From W11650 sp041844915 (GTDB lineage: Bacteria > Bacillota > Clostridia > Lachnospirales > Vallitaleaceae), in the NCBI GenBank assembly GCA_041844915.1, contig JBGZBY010000048.1, positions 1 through 64,000 of the forward strand: a DNA stretch of 64,000 nt. Reading direction: 5' to 3'. Shown piece after piece: positions 7,679 to 16,325 of the stretch (position 1 is its first letter; every line of letters starts with the position of its first letter). The position numbers were made by a program, and so were the translations under genes. Under the pieces are notes generated by a model. It searched no databases. It had not been told where the DNA came from and saw nothing but the letters and a program-made list of their open reading frames with translations.

Positions 7679-9145
7679 ATGAAATTGAAGGAATTGTTGG
7701 AACAGGTTGAGGTTTTACAGTTGGAGGGGGATACGGAAGTAGAGATCGGCGGAATTGAAAACGATTCTAGGCGGATTCATTCCGGCTATCTATTTACGGC
7801 GATAAGGGGATATGAAACCGATGGGCATTTGTTTTGCAATCAGGCGGCTTTAAATGGAGCAGTAGCGATTTTGCTGGAGGACGACAGTTTTTTGGATAAG
7901 CAGCTTTGTCGGGAGCGAAAGATTACCTTGATAAAGGCAGCGGATAGCCGAAAGGCATTGGCCTGCGTGGCGGCGGCCTTTTATGGCAATCCGGCCAAGC
8001 GGCTGGAAATGGCAGGGGTTACCGGCACGAATGGCAAGACTTCGACGGCCGTTTTGAGCTATCGGATTTTGGAGGCAACGGGGCGCTGTGCCGGCGTAAT
8101 TGGTACGATATCCAATTTTATCCGGCAGAAGGAGCTGCCGGCCGAGCGAACAACGCCGGAGGCACATGAGCTGCAAAAATTATTTGCGCAGATGAAGCAG
8201 GAGTCGGTAGAAGCTGTAGTAATGGAGGTGTCTTCTCATGCGCTGGAACTGCATAGGGTCGATGGGATTCGTTTTAAAACGGCGGCATTTACTAATCTCA
8301 CTTTAGATCATTTGGATTTTCATGGAACGATGGACAATTATTTGCGCGCCAAGAGCAAGCTTTTTCAAATGGCGGAGATCGGCATTGTCAACGCAGATGA
8401 CCCGCATACGCAAGAGCTGCTGAAGGATAATCGCTGCGATAAAATTTATTATTATGGAATGAAGGACGAGGCGGCTGATTTTTATGCCGATCAAGTGGAA
8501 CATCATTTGACAGGAACAAAATATCGTCTCAACTTTGAAGGAAAAAGCTATCTGGTAGTTCTGCAAACACCGGGTAATTTCAGCGTGTATAACAGCTTGG
8601 CGGCGATTGGCATTACCTATAGTTTGGGTGTTCCAATGGAAGAAATTCTTCGGGCACTGGCAGAATTCAGCAAGGTCAGGGGAAGATTCCAGACGATTCT
8701 GTTGCCGGGAGATTTTACTGCCATTGTAGATTATGCGCATACGCCGGATGGGCTGGAGAATGTACTGCGCTCGATTCGAGAGTTCAGTACTGGCAAGGTG
8801 ATTACAGTTTTTGGCTGCGGAGGCGATCGAGATCGGAGTAAACGGCCGGTTATGGCTGAGATAGCGGAAAAATATTCGGATTATGTGCTGATAACCTCGG
8901 ATAATCCTCGAACCGAGGATCCGGAGCAGATTTTGCATGAAGTTGCGGCCGGTATGAAGGGGCGAGCCTATGAAATGGAAGTGGATCGTCGGGCGGCAAT
9001 TGAGAGAGCGTTGACGATGGCAGGGAGCAAGGATATTGTTTTGGTGGCAGGTAAGGGCCATGAGGATTATCAGATTATCGGAAAGGAAAAAAGGCCGTTT
9101 GACGATGTCAAGGTCATAGAGGAATGGGGGAGAACGCAATGCTAA
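7679..9145 (+). CDS. murE: UDP-N-acetylmuramoyl-tripeptide synthetase MurE
   Basis: MurE adds the third stem-peptide amino acid to UDP-MurNAc-L-Ala-D-Glu in the cytoplasm, using ATP. The 488-residue protein has the three Mur-ligase domains: the N-terminal substrate domain (GGIENDSRRIHSGYLFTAI), the ATP site GVTGTNGKTSTAVLSY near residue 113, the TTPEAHELQ and VMEVSSHALELHRV segments, and the C-terminal domain with TSDNPRTEDPEQI. The DNPR tetrapeptide is the established marker of meso-diaminopimelate-specific MurE, so the peptidoglycan is probably DAP type. It overlaps mraY by 7 bp, indicating coupled translation. Confidence 0.97.
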   Translation: MKLKELLEQVEVLQLEGDTEVEIGGIENDSRRIHSGYLFTAIRGYETDGHLFCNQAALNGAVAILLEDDSFLDKQLCRERKITLIKAADSRKALACVAAAFYGNPAKRLEMAGVTGTNGKTSTAVLSYRILEATGRCAGVIGTISNFIRQKELPAERTTPEAHELQKLFAQMKQESVEAVVMEVSSHALELHRVDGIRFKTAAFTNLTLDHLDFHGTMDNYLRAKSKLFQMAEIGIVNADDPHTQELLKDNRCDKIYYYGMKDEAADFYADQVEHHLTGTKYRLNFEGKSYLVVLQTPGNFSVYNSLAAIGITYSLGVPMEEILRALAEFSKVRGRFQTILLPGDFTAIVDYAHTPDGLENVLRSIREFSTGKVITVFGCGGDRDRSKRPVMAEIAEKYSDYVLITSDNPRTEDPEQILHEVAAGMKGRAYEMEVDRRAAIERALTMAGSKDIVLVAGKGHEDYQIIGKEKRPFDDVKVIEEWGRTQC

Positions 9146-10095
9146 ATACCGTTGCTCGGCAATTGATACTGCTGGTTCTGGCAGTTTTTGCCATGACAGT
9201 CAGCGCCGGCTATATTTTTATTCCGGTTCTGCGCCGGATCAAAATGGGACAATATGTCAGAGAGGACGGTCCGCAGAGTCATTTGAAAAAAGCAGGAACT
9301 CCTACCATGGGAGGAATAATCTTTTTGCTGCCCTTTTGTATTATTGGAATTTTAAGCGGCAACAGTGGAATCCTTTTTTGGGCGACAATCGGCTGCGCCC
9401 TGATCGGCTTTGCCGACGATTTCATCAAGGTGGTATTAAAGCGATCCCTAGGGCTTCGAGCTTATCAAAAGCTGATTGCTCAATTTGCCGTAATCGCCGG
9501 CTTTTTTGCCTATCAATTTTGGTACGGACAAAACATAACGCGGATTCGGATTCCCTTTACCGACAAAATGTGGGATATGGGAATCCTGTGGTATGTCTTT
9601 GCGGTTTTGGTCATTTTTGGAACGACCAACGGCTCTAATCTGACGGATGGATTAGATGGCTTATCGGCTTCGGTCAGCGCAGTTATTATGCTGTTTCTTG
9701 TAATTGCGGCCTTTTTGCAGGGAAGAATTGAAATCGGTGTGCTGGCATTGACCTTTTTTTCAGCGCTGCTTGGCTTTTTGTGGTTTAATGCACATCCTGC
9801 CAAGGTGTTTATGGGTGATACCGGCTCACTGGCGATCGGCGGTTTTGTGGCGTTTGCTTCGATTCAGTTGCAGCTTCCGCTTTTAATTTTGCTTTTTGGT
9901 ATCATTTATTTGGCGGAATCGCTTTCGGTGATGCTTCAGGTTGCTTATTTTAAGAAAACGGGGAAGCGGATCTTTAAGATGACTCCGATTCATCATCATT
10001 TTGAGCTTTGTGGAGTGAAGGAGGTAAAGATTGTAAGCTACTTTACCTTGATAACAATTGCCGGATCGCTGTTGGCTCTGTTTGCTATTCTGTAG
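9139..10095 (+). CDS. mraY: Phospho-N-acetylmuramoyl-pentapeptide transferase MraY
   Basis: MraY transfers phospho-MurNAc-pentapeptide to undecaprenyl phosphate, forming lipid I at the membrane. The 318-residue protein has about ten transmembrane helices and all family motifs: KAGTPTMGG near residue 50, FADDFIKVVLKRSLGLRAYQK, NGSNLTDGLDGLSASVSAV, FMGDTGSLAIGG and the HHHFE histidine motif in TPIHHHFELCG. I place the start at ATG 9139, with GGGGGAGA upstream and a 7-bp overlap with murE; an ATG five codons earlier is less well placed. The usual next gene, murD, is missing; a 383-bp spacer with duplicated sequence follows. Confidence 0.97.
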   Translation: MLNTVARQLILLVLAVFAMTVSAGYIFIPVLRRIKMGQYVREDGPQSHLKKAGTPTMGGIIFLLPFCIIGILSGNSGILFWATIGCALIGFADDFIKVVLKRSLGLRAYQKLIAQFAVIAGFFAYQFWYGQNITRIRIPFTDKMWDMGILWYVFAVLVIFGTTNGSNLTDGLDGLSASVSAVIMLFLVIAAFLQGRIEIGVLALTFFSALLGFLWFNAHPAKVFMGDTGSLAIGGFVAFASIQLQLPLLILLFGIIYLAESLSVMLQVAYFKKTGKRIFKMTPIHHHFELCGVKEVKIVSYFTLITIAGSLLALFAIL

Positions 10096-10188
10096 GAAAA
10101 AAGCATAGAGGTGGGGAAACCGAAAAGCAGGCAAAGCCGAAGTGCATAAAAAAGCGGAATTGTGTGGAACGGATGAAATCCCTTGTGC

Positions 10189-10352
10189 TTAGGAAAACTG
10201 GAAAATTTTTGAGCATTATCTGGCTGATAGAAGCATAAGGCATGGGAATGACTTGGCAAAGGAAAGCGGAGCGAACCAATTTAGAAAAACCGGCAGATTT
10301 TTGAGCATTATCCGGTTGATGAAAGCATAAAGCACGGAAAAGAATTGCTTGG
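10189..10352 (+). repeat. Two diverged direct repeats in the mraY-ftsW spacer
   Basis: Copy 1 starts at 10189 and copy 2 at 10281, an offset of 92 bp. Over about 57 bp they match with roughly ten differences, sharing the block ATTTTTGAGCATTATC and an AAGCATAA block. The 10096-10478 spacer has no convincing gene on either strand. On the minus strand the two copies would encode similar peptide tracts (IMLKN[FL]PVFL), so this may be a short interspersed element inserted twice, or a diverged duplication. Confidence 0.6.
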
Positions 10353-10478
10353 TAAAAAATGCAGAGTGGGAGTCACAGTCCGGTTTAAAATTTTCAAGAA
10401 GAAAATTAGAAGCGCGGAAAGCCGATAAAGTCAAAGACAGGAAGCAGGGTCAGATGGCGAGGAAAGCGAGGGCGGCAG

Positions 10479-11642
10479 ATGGAGAAAGAGAAAAAGCTTC
10501 ATAAGATATTTAATGTTCGAGGCAGCATGGACTGGAGCATTTATTTTGTTGTGATGTTTTTGATTGCCTTTGGCGTTATCATGGTTTACAGCTCCAGTTT
10601 TAATATTTTGTTGGATTATGAAGGAAAGGTGCTGCCGCTTATTGGGCAGGTTTGGATGAAGCAACTTATTTATGGAGTTCTTGGCTTGCTTATTATTACA
10701 TTTGGCGCTATGCTTCAGGCGAGATTCGTTTCCAATCTGGCTCTGTTGGCTTATCCGGCCTCAATTGTTTTATTGATACTGGTTATCTTTAAAGGCGATG
10801 AAAGCAGAGGCGCAGCAAGAGCCTTTGATTTGGGCTTTATTAATTTTCAACCCTCGGAGCTGGCAAAGCTGGCGGTAATTGTTGTTTTGGCAGTTTTTAT
10901 AGAAAAATATCATCGTCATTTAGACAAACCGAAGGCTTTGATTTATATGCTGATTCTTCTGGGAATACCAGTGGCACTGGTTGCTTTAGAGGACTACAGC
11001 ACGGCGGCGGTAATTTTGGTGATGGGCGGCGGTATGATTTTTGTGGCGTATCGCAAGCTCTGGCAGACTCTTTTTTTAGGCGGCGGTGCGGGAGCGGCTT
11101 TGTTGGCGGTATTTTATTTTTTTAAGGCCAATCGACAGCTGCGGGTAGATACGCATGCCAGCGGAGCGTGGCTGCAAGCGGACGGAGTAGGCAGACAGGC
11201 AGTGCAGTCGCTTTTGGCGATTGGATCCGGTGGTTTTTTTGGTAGAGGTCTAGGTCAATCTTTGCAAAAAATGGGACGGATTACGCAGGCGCATCATGAT
11301 ATTATTTTTGCTATTATATGTGAGGAACTGGGATTTTTTGGAGCTGGATTGATTCTGTTACTATATTTAGGGTTGCTGTATCAGCTTTTGCAAACGGCGA
11401 TTGCGGCGGCGGATATTCGAGATAGCCTGATTGTGATAGGGGTAATGTTTCAAATTGTCTGTCAGGTGATTATCAATATTGGAGTTGCCAGCAGTCTGCT
11501 GCCGAATACTGGTATGCCCCTGCCCTTTATCAGCTATGGCGGCTCATCTCTTTTGTTTTTATGTGCGGAAATGGCTTTAGTGCTTAGCATTTCCAAAAAA
11601 AATCACTATCAGTACATGAAAAAGGTTGAAAGCTATCAGTAG
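10479..11642 (+). CDS. ftsW: FtsW/RodA/SpoVE-family peptidoglycan polymerase
   Basis: SEDS-family glycosyltransferase (387 aa) that polymerises lipid II together with a class B PBP. About ten transmembrane helices are visible. Family motifs include FGVIMVYSSS near residue 33, FINFQPSELAKLAVIV near 130, the extracellular segment with the catalytic Asp region (GDESRG and later RLRVD-like NRQLRVDTH), IGSGGFFGRGLGQSLQKMGRITQAHHDIIFAIICEELGF (read in two parts) and the C-terminal NTGMPLPFISYGGSSLL. Location between mraY and divIB points to the divisome member FtsW rather than RodA. A short SD-like GAGGGCGG precedes the ATG. Confidence 0.93.
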   Translation: MEKEKKLHKIFNVRGSMDWSIYFVVMFLIAFGVIMVYSSSFNILLDYEGKVLPLIGQVWMKQLIYGVLGLLIITFGAMLQARFVSNLALLAYPASIVLLILVIFKGDESRGAARAFDLGFINFQPSELAKLAVIVVLAVFIEKYHRHLDKPKALIYMLILLGIPVALVALEDYSTAAVILVMGGGMIFVAYRKLWQTLFLGGGAGAALLAVFYFFKANRQLRVDTHASGAWLQADGVGRQAVQSLLAIGSGGFFGRGLGQSLQKMGRITQAHHDIIFAIICEELGFFGAGLILLLYLGLLYQLLQTAIAAADIRDSLIVIGVMFQIVCQVIINIGVASSLLPNTGMPLPFISYGGSSLLFLCAEMALVLSISKKNHYQYMKKVESYQ

Positions 11643-11793
11643 TATAGGCGGGCTTTATTAAAAGGCTCTTTCAGCAGACAGCACAGGGGTTGAAGCCGAC
11701 TGATAAGAAAGCGAATCGGCGCTGCAAGCTGTGTCCGCTTTCGTGATGTGCAAAACGATGTTTGGGCTATAGTTTTGAAGCAGGGAGTAATTT

Positions 11794-12558
11794 ATGAAAT
11801 ATAAAATCGGAATACTGGCACTACTGATTTTTACTGGCGCGGGGTTATATTTTGTCAGCGATATGGTCAGGATTGTGCAAATCGATATCAGCGGGAATGT
11901 TCATAATACGGAGAAGGAGATCCTAGATCTGGCAGGCTTTTCCGGAGAGCTTACTGTGCTTGATACAATTAAGCATCGCCCCAAACGCATTGAAAACAAG
12001 GGGTACATTGCCCGAATGGAAATCAGCTATCCGACAATCACGACCATTCGCATCGAGGTGATTGAGAAGGAGAGAATGGGCTATGTTAAATATATGAGTA
12101 GCTATTTATGCTTGGATGCCAATGCTTATATTATAGACAGCGTCAGAACTCCGGATCCTGAAGTGGCGCGAATAGAAGGGCTGACAGTAAAAAGCTTTGC
12201 GCTCAACGAGCCGTTGGATATTGACGCAGATACAAGGCTGGCGCTTTTGAACATTTATAAATTGTTAAATGCATATAAGCTGTCGGCGAAGGTGATTGAC
12301 CTGAATTACAAAAAAGCGGAGCAGATCAGCATCGACTTTGGAAGGGTCAAAGCCAATATCGGAAATGGTCAGAGGCTGGAGGAAAAATTTGGATTGCTGA
12401 AGGATATTTTGGCGGATATCGGAGAGGAAAAGGAAGGAATTTTGTATTTGGAAAATCCAGATAAGAAAATTATATTTAAGCGTACGAATACTCCGACAGA
12501 GGAAGCGGAGGAAGGAAAAAAACAAGAAGGAAGCAGTCAAGAGGAAAAAAAGGAATAG
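11794..12558 (+). CDS. divIB: FtsQ/DivIB-family cell division protein
   Basis: A 254-residue bitopic protein: short cytoplasmic N-terminus, one transmembrane helix (ILALLIFTGAGLYFVS), then a POTRA-like domain beginning MVRIVQIDISGNVHNTEKEI, which matches the FtsQ/DivIB POTRA opening, and a beta domain with PTITTIRIEVIEKERMGYV. It ends in a Glu/Lys-rich tail. It would bridge FtsL, DivIC and the septal synthase outside the membrane. A 151-bp spacer, where murG is often found, separates it from ftsW. The next gene, ftsZ, has its own promoter in the 90-bp gap. Confidence 0.88.
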   Translation: MKYKIGILALLIFTGAGLYFVSDMVRIVQIDISGNVHNTEKEILDLAGFSGELTVLDTIKHRPKRIENKGYIARMEISYPTITTIRIEVIEKERMGYVKYMSSYLCLDANAYIIDSVRTPDPEVARIEGLTVKSFALNEPLDIDADTRLALLNIYKLLNAYKLSAKVIDLNYKKAEQISIDFGRVKANIGNGQRLEEKFGLLKDILADIGEEKEGILYLENPDKKIIFKRTNTPTEEAEEGKKQEGSSQEEKKE

Positions 12559-12576
12559 GGATTAGGGAAAAAAGAC

Positions 12577-12604
12577 TTGCGAAAATGGCAAAATGTATTA
12601 TAAT
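12577..12604 (+). promoter_or_regulatory. Promoter upstream of ftsZ
   Basis: TTGCGA (12577-12582) and a perfect TATAAT (12599-12604) are 16 bp apart, 45 bp before the ftsZ start. It gives ftsZ and nrdR a transcript independent of the mraZ promoter. Confidence 0.75.
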
Positions 12605-12648
12605 AGGAATAAGATTTTAATTGAGTGAAGAGAACTAGGAGGACTGCT

Positions 12649-13809
12649 TTGATTACGATAAATAATGAAGGAAATTTGGCGAAAATGTTGGTAATAGGCG
12701 TTGGCGGCGGAGGAAACAATGCGGTAAATCGAATGATCGATCAGCACATTAAAGGTGTGGAATACGCCGTTGTAAATACCGACGCACAGCAATTGACCTC
12801 GTCGAAATCGAATAATAAAATACAGATCGGAGAAAAGCTTACCAAGGGTTTGGGCGCTGGAGCTAGGCCGGAGATTGGATTGCAGGCGGCAGAGGAAAGC
12901 AAGGAGGAGCTGCTGGCGGCAATTAAAGAATACGATATGATTTTCATTGCTGCCGGAATGGGCGGCGGAACTGGTACCGGCGCTGCTCCGGTAATTGCTG
13001 CGCTGGCAAGAGAACTGGGTATTCTGACGGTGGGCATTGTTACCAAACCCTTTGAATTTGAAGGGCCGCAGCGGATGGAATATGCCGAAAAGGGAATTAC
13101 TGCGCTGAAGCAGTATGTTGACACTCTGCTGGTAATTCCGAACGAAAAGATTTTTTCCATTATTGATAAGCGGGCTTCGACAAAGGTGGCGTATGCCAAG
13201 GCAAATGAGGTTTTGCAGCAGGCGGTTGAGGGCATTTCCCAAATTATTTATGAAGAAGGTGTGATCAATCTTGATTATAATGATGCTGCGCGGATTATGA
13301 AGGATCAGGGCGTAGCGCATATCGGCGTTGGCCGTGCCAGCGGTGAAAAAAGAGCGGAGGAAGCGGCAAAGATGGCAATCAACAGTCCGCTTTTAGAAAC
13401 CTCGATTGCAGGAGCCACTCAAATGCTGGTCAATGTCATCGGCTCGGAGGAAGTGGCGATGGTTGATGTCAAGGAAAGCGTCGAATATATTCGGAAGGCG
13501 ACCGGACAGAATGCCAATATTATTTTTGGCCAGGTTGAGGATGCAAGCCTAGGCGATGAAATGATTGTAATGGTTATTGCGACGGGCTTTAATCAAGACG
13601 GCAATAAGAAAGACAGCGAGCTTCGGCTTGATATGAAGAAGCCGGAGAAGCAGGAGAAGTCGGAGGATGCAGCACAGCCGGAGGAAAAGACCGACGCCAA
13701 GCAAAGTGCGGAGCCGGCGGAAGCGGCGGATAAGGAGCAAGGCTCCATCACCAAGGAGCCGGAAATCAATATACCGTTCTTTTTACAGAAAAACAGAAAG
13801 AAGGGATAA
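12649..13809 (+). CDS. ftsZ: Cell division GTPase FtsZ
   Basis: FtsZ polymerises into the cytokinetic ring. The GTPase domain carries VIGVGGGGNNAVNRMI near residue 11, NTDAQQL, and the tubulin signature GMGGGTGTGAAPVIA near residue 104; the T7 loop region reads NLDYNDAARIMKDQGVAHIG. A charged, low-complexity linker of about 60 residues leads to the conserved C-terminal peptide NIPFFLQKNRKK, which binds membrane anchors. I choose TTG 12649 because AGGAGG lies at 12637-12642; a GTG at 12625 in the same frame lies upstream of that site. ftsA is not adjacent, so the anchor (FtsA or SepF) must be encoded elsewhere. Confidence 0.97.
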   Translation: MITINNEGNLAKMLVIGVGGGGNNAVNRMIDQHIKGVEYAVVNTDAQQLTSSKSNNKIQIGEKLTKGLGAGARPEIGLQAAEESKEELLAAIKEYDMIFIAAGMGGGTGTGAAPVIAALARELGILTVGIVTKPFEFEGPQRMEYAEKGITALKQYVDTLLVIPNEKIFSIIDKRASTKVAYAKANEVLQQAVEGISQIIYEEGVINLDYNDAARIMKDQGVAHIGVGRASGEKRAEEAAKMAINSPLLETSIAGATQMLVNVIGSEEVAMVDVKESVEYIRKATGQNANIIFGQVEDASLGDEMIVMVIATGFNQDGNKKDSELRLDMKKPEKQEKSEDAAQPEEKTDAKQSAEPAEAADKEQGSITKEPEINIPFFLQKNRKKG

Positions 13810-13812
13810 AAA

Positions 13813-14295
13813 ATGAAATGTCCGGTTTGTTCTTTCCATGACACGAAGGTAATTGACTCTAGGAAAACGGAGGATCAGAATTCGATCCGGAGAAGACGCC
13901 AATGCGAAGCCTGCGGCAAAAGATTTACCACCTTTGAAACAATGGAACGCAGTCCTCTTAGCGTGATAAAAAAGGATGGCACCAGGGAACCATATTCCAG
14001 AGAAAAGCTGCTTTCCGGCGTTATGCGAGCCTGCCATAAGAGAGCGGTGTCGCGCGACCAGATTGACAATTTGGTAGATGGTGTGGAGAATGCGCTTTAT
14101 AGCGAGCTGGCAAAGGAAGTTTCTTCTGCGCTGATTGGGAAATTGGTTATGGACAAATTAAAGGACGTGGACGAAGTCGCCTATGTTCGTTTTGCTTCGA
14201 TTTATCGGGAATTTAAGGATATTTCTGGCTTTGTCAGCGAGATTAACGAGCTGAAAACGGACCGGCAGGGCGATGCAGGCGCGGCGGCAAAATAG
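13813..14295 (+). CDS. nrdR: Transcriptional repressor NrdR
   Basis: NrdR (160 aa) senses ATP/dATP and represses ribonucleotide reductase genes at NrdR boxes. The N-terminal zinc ribbon is complete (CPVC near residue 3 and CEAC near 31, in RRRQCEACGKRFTTFE), followed by the ATP-cone domain (VIKKDGTREPYSREKLLSGV). It starts 3 bp after the ftsZ stop and so is probably co-transcribed with ftsZ. This ftsZ-nrdR order is found in several Clostridia. No nrd genes lie in the window. Confidence 0.96.
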   Translation: MKCPVCSFHDTKVIDSRKTEDQNSIRRRRQCEACGKRFTTFETMERSPLSVIKKDGTREPYSREKLLSGVMRACHKRAVSRDQIDNLVDGVENALYSELAKEVSSALIGKLVMDKLKDVDEVAYVRFASIYREFKDISGFVSEINELKTDRQGDAGAAAK

Positions 14296-14316
14296 CATAT
14301 TATGAAATGAGAGCTT

Positions 14317-15243
14317 ATGAAGATAATAGAACAAATGACTGACTTGGTCGGACGGACTCCGGTCGTCCGTTTGAAAAGACTGGAAAAAAATCATGAATTG
14401 GAAGCGCAGTTGTTGGTTAAGCTGGAATCAGCAAATCCGGGAGGATCGGTTAAGGACAGAATTGCGCTCAATATGATTGAAACGGCGGAAAAGGACGGAA
14501 GGCTTAAGCCTGGCGGAGTATTAATTGAAGCAACCAGTGGAAATACAGGCATTGGCTTGGCTTGGATTGGCGCGGTAAAGGGCTATTCCGTTATGCTGAC
14601 AATGCCGGAATCTATGACGGTCGAAAGAAGAAGCCTTTTGGCAGCATATGGGGCAAAGCTGGTTCTGACGCCGGCGAAGGATGGAATGAAGGGCGCTTTG
14701 GCGAAAGCGGCGCAGCTTTTGGAAGAAATACCGAACAGCTTTATGCCCAGCCAATTTGAAAATCCCGCCAATCCGGAGATGCACAGAAGGACGACGGCAA
14801 GAGAGATTTTAGAGGATACGGATGGAGAGCTGGGAGCCTTTGTAGCAGGCGTAGGCACCGGCGGAACGATTACCGGAGTGGGTGAAATTTTAAAAGCGGA
14901 AATACCGAGGATTCGAGTCGTGGCAGTTGAGCCGGCGGATTCTCCCGTTTTATCAGGAAAATCGGCGGGGCCGCATAAGATTCAGGGAATCGGCGCCGGA
15001 TTTGTTCCAAGTACGCTCAATGTAAAGGTTTATGATGAGATTATTCAGGTCCGATATGAAGATGCAAGGCAAGTTGCCAAGGAGCTGGCGGAAAAGGAAG
15101 GGATCTTAGCAGGCGTATCATCGGCAGCAAATGTTTTTGCGGCGATGCAGGTGGCAAAGAGGCCGGAGTTTGCCGGACAGAAGGTTTTGACTGTTATTTG
15201 TGATACCGGAGAAAGATATCTTTCCACTGAGTTATTTTTATAA
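14317..15243 (+). CDS. cysK: Cysteine synthase A (O-acetylserine sulfhydrylase)
   Basis: PLP enzyme that makes cysteine from O-acetylserine and sulfide. The 308-residue protein shows the lysine that binds PLP (K46 in NPGGSVKDRIAL), the substrate loop TSGNTGIGLAW, the phosphate-binding GVGTGGTITGVG near residue 177, and the KIQGIGAGFVP segment. Length and motifs fit CysK rather than cystathionine beta-synthase. The gene follows nrdR by 21 bp, so it may be read from the ftsZ promoter. Its sulfide use next to the lar genes is perhaps coincidental, although LarE consumes protein-bound sulfur. Confidence 0.93.
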   Translation: MKIIEQMTDLVGRTPVVRLKRLEKNHELEAQLLVKLESANPGGSVKDRIALNMIETAEKDGRLKPGGVLIEATSGNTGIGLAWIGAVKGYSVMLTMPESMTVERRSLLAAYGAKLVLTPAKDGMKGALAKAAQLLEEIPNSFMPSQFENPANPEMHRRTTAREILEDTDGELGAFVAGVGTGGTITGVGEILKAEIPRIRVVAVEPADSPVLSGKSAGPHKIQGIGAGFVPSTLNVKVYDEIIQVRYEDARQVAKELAEKEGILAGVSSAANVFAAMQVAKRPEFAGQKVLTVICDTGERYLSTELFL

Positions 15244-15256
15244 TTCAAACTAATTT

Positions 15257-15334
15257 GAAACCATATCGACAGAAGTTTGATTCCGGAGCATAAAACAGAT
15301 ATGACCGGTTTTTAAGCGCTGTTTATATGGTTTT
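15257..15334 (+). other. Predicted hairpin between cysK and larB
   Basis: GAAACCATAT (15257-15266) can pair with ATATGGTTTT (15325-15334), mostly through ATATGG-type pairs, and ACAG (15269-15272) with CTGT (15319-15322) across a 2x2 internal loop. The inner loop holds a small CCGG/CCGG pairing. No T-run follows, so it is not an obvious terminator. It matches no riboswitch class I can identify. It could be a leader of larB. Confidence 0.4.
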
Positions 15335-15384
15335 CTCTTGTTAAGGGCAGAAAAGCTTTAGGATAATTGCAAGGAGGATTTCCC

Positions 15385-16155
15385 GTGAAGGAAAGAGAAA
15401 TTATAGAATTATTGGAGAAAATAAAGGACGGCTCGACCTCGATCGAAACGGGAGCGGCGCGCTTGAAGGACTTGTCCTATGCAGAGCTGGGATACGCCAA
15501 AATTGACTATCACAGGCAAATACGCAATGGATATCCGGAGGTTATTTACTGTGAAGGAAAGGCGCCGGAGCACGTCAAAGGCATTGTAAAGTCCATGCTG
15601 GATCATGACGCGGGCATTATTCTGGCGACAAGAGTATCGCCGGAGGCGGCGGCAATCATTCAATCGGTGGCGGCGGACGCCATTTATTACCCAATTCCCA
15701 GACTTTGTATCATCCAGCGGCAGGAGGTAAAAAAGAGAGAAGGAACGGTTGCGGTGTGTACTGGAGGTACAGCGGATATCAAGGTAGCGGAGGAGGCGGC
15801 GATTACCTGTGAGCTTTATGGCAATACGGTAGATCGAATTTATGATGTTGGGGTGGCAGGACTCCATCGACTGCTGGATAAGCTGGAGCAGGTCAGAAGA
15901 GCCAATGTCATTATAGCGGTTGCCGGAATGGAAGGAGCACTGGCCAGCGTAATTGGCGGGCTGACGGATAAGCCGGTAATTGCCGTGCCGACCAGCGTGG
16001 GCTATGGCGCCAATTTTGGCGGGCTGTCAGCGCTGCTTTCCATGCTGAATTCCTGTGCCAGCGGAGTCGGTGTAGTCAATATTGATAATGGCTTTGGCGC
16101 TGGCTATTTGGCGGCAATGATCAATAAAATGAATTTGCCGGAGGATCTGTTTTAA
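15385..16155 (+). CDS. larB: Nickel-pincer cofactor biosynthesis protein LarB
   Basis: LarB carboxylates the pyridinium ring of nicotinic acid adenine dinucleotide and releases AMP, giving pyridinium-3,5-biscarboxylate mononucleotide, the first step of the nickel-pincer cofactor of lactate racemase. The protein (256 aa) has an N-terminal helical part and a PurE-like domain with VCTGGTADIKVAEEAAITCE and the late PTSVGYGANFGGLSALLSML segment (read as adjacent motifs). I choose GTG 15385, with AAGGAGG at 15371-15377. larC follows after a 170-bp hairpin-rich gap. LarA, the enzyme using the cofactor, is not in the window. Confidence 0.93.
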   Translation: MKEREIIELLEKIKDGSTSIETGAARLKDLSYAELGYAKIDYHRQIRNGYPEVIYCEGKAPEHVKGIVKSMLDHDAGIILATRVSPEAAAIIQSVAADAIYYPIPRLCIIQRQEVKKREGTVAVCTGGTADIKVAEEAAITCELYGNTVDRIYDVGVAGLHRLLDKLEQVRRANVIIAVAGMEGALASVIGGLTDKPVIAVPTSVGYGANFGGLSALLSMLNSCASGVGVVNIDNGFGAGYLAAMINKMNLPEDLF

Positions 16156-16186
16156 AAGATATTGCCTTTGGCAGGGCATTTTGTAG

Positions 16187-16264
16187 AGCTGCGGCGAAAG
16201 CAAAGAAGCGCCGGAAATTTGAAAAAAGCGCGATACGGCGCTTTTCCCAAGTGGCGCCGCAGCT
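16187..16264 (+). other. Nested hairpin between larB and larC
   Basis: Outer arms AGCTGCGGCG (16187-16196) and CGCCGCAGCT (16255-16264) are perfect complements. Inside, AAAAGCGC (16224-16231) pairs with GCGCTTTT (16238-16245) around a six-base loop. The inner stem with its T4 could weakly terminate; the outer stem would enclose it. It may modulate larC expression relative to larB. Confidence 0.6.
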
Positions 16265-16325
16265 GAAATAAGTAAGAATCGGCAGAGAAATAAAAGGAGT
16301 TAGCGTGTTTTGAGAGGAGAAGAAT

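Noticed and set aside
8303..9139. A 278-codon frame on the minus strand across murE
   Set aside because: It is fully antisense to murE, rich in His/Arg/Ile as expected for a reverse reading, with no family motif.
12598..13320. A 240-codon minus-strand frame over ftsZ
   Set aside because: Shadow of ftsZ, no ribosome site and no recognisable domain.
15257..15334. NiCo or T-box riboswitch before larB
   Set aside because: No match to either consensus, so I record only a hairpin.
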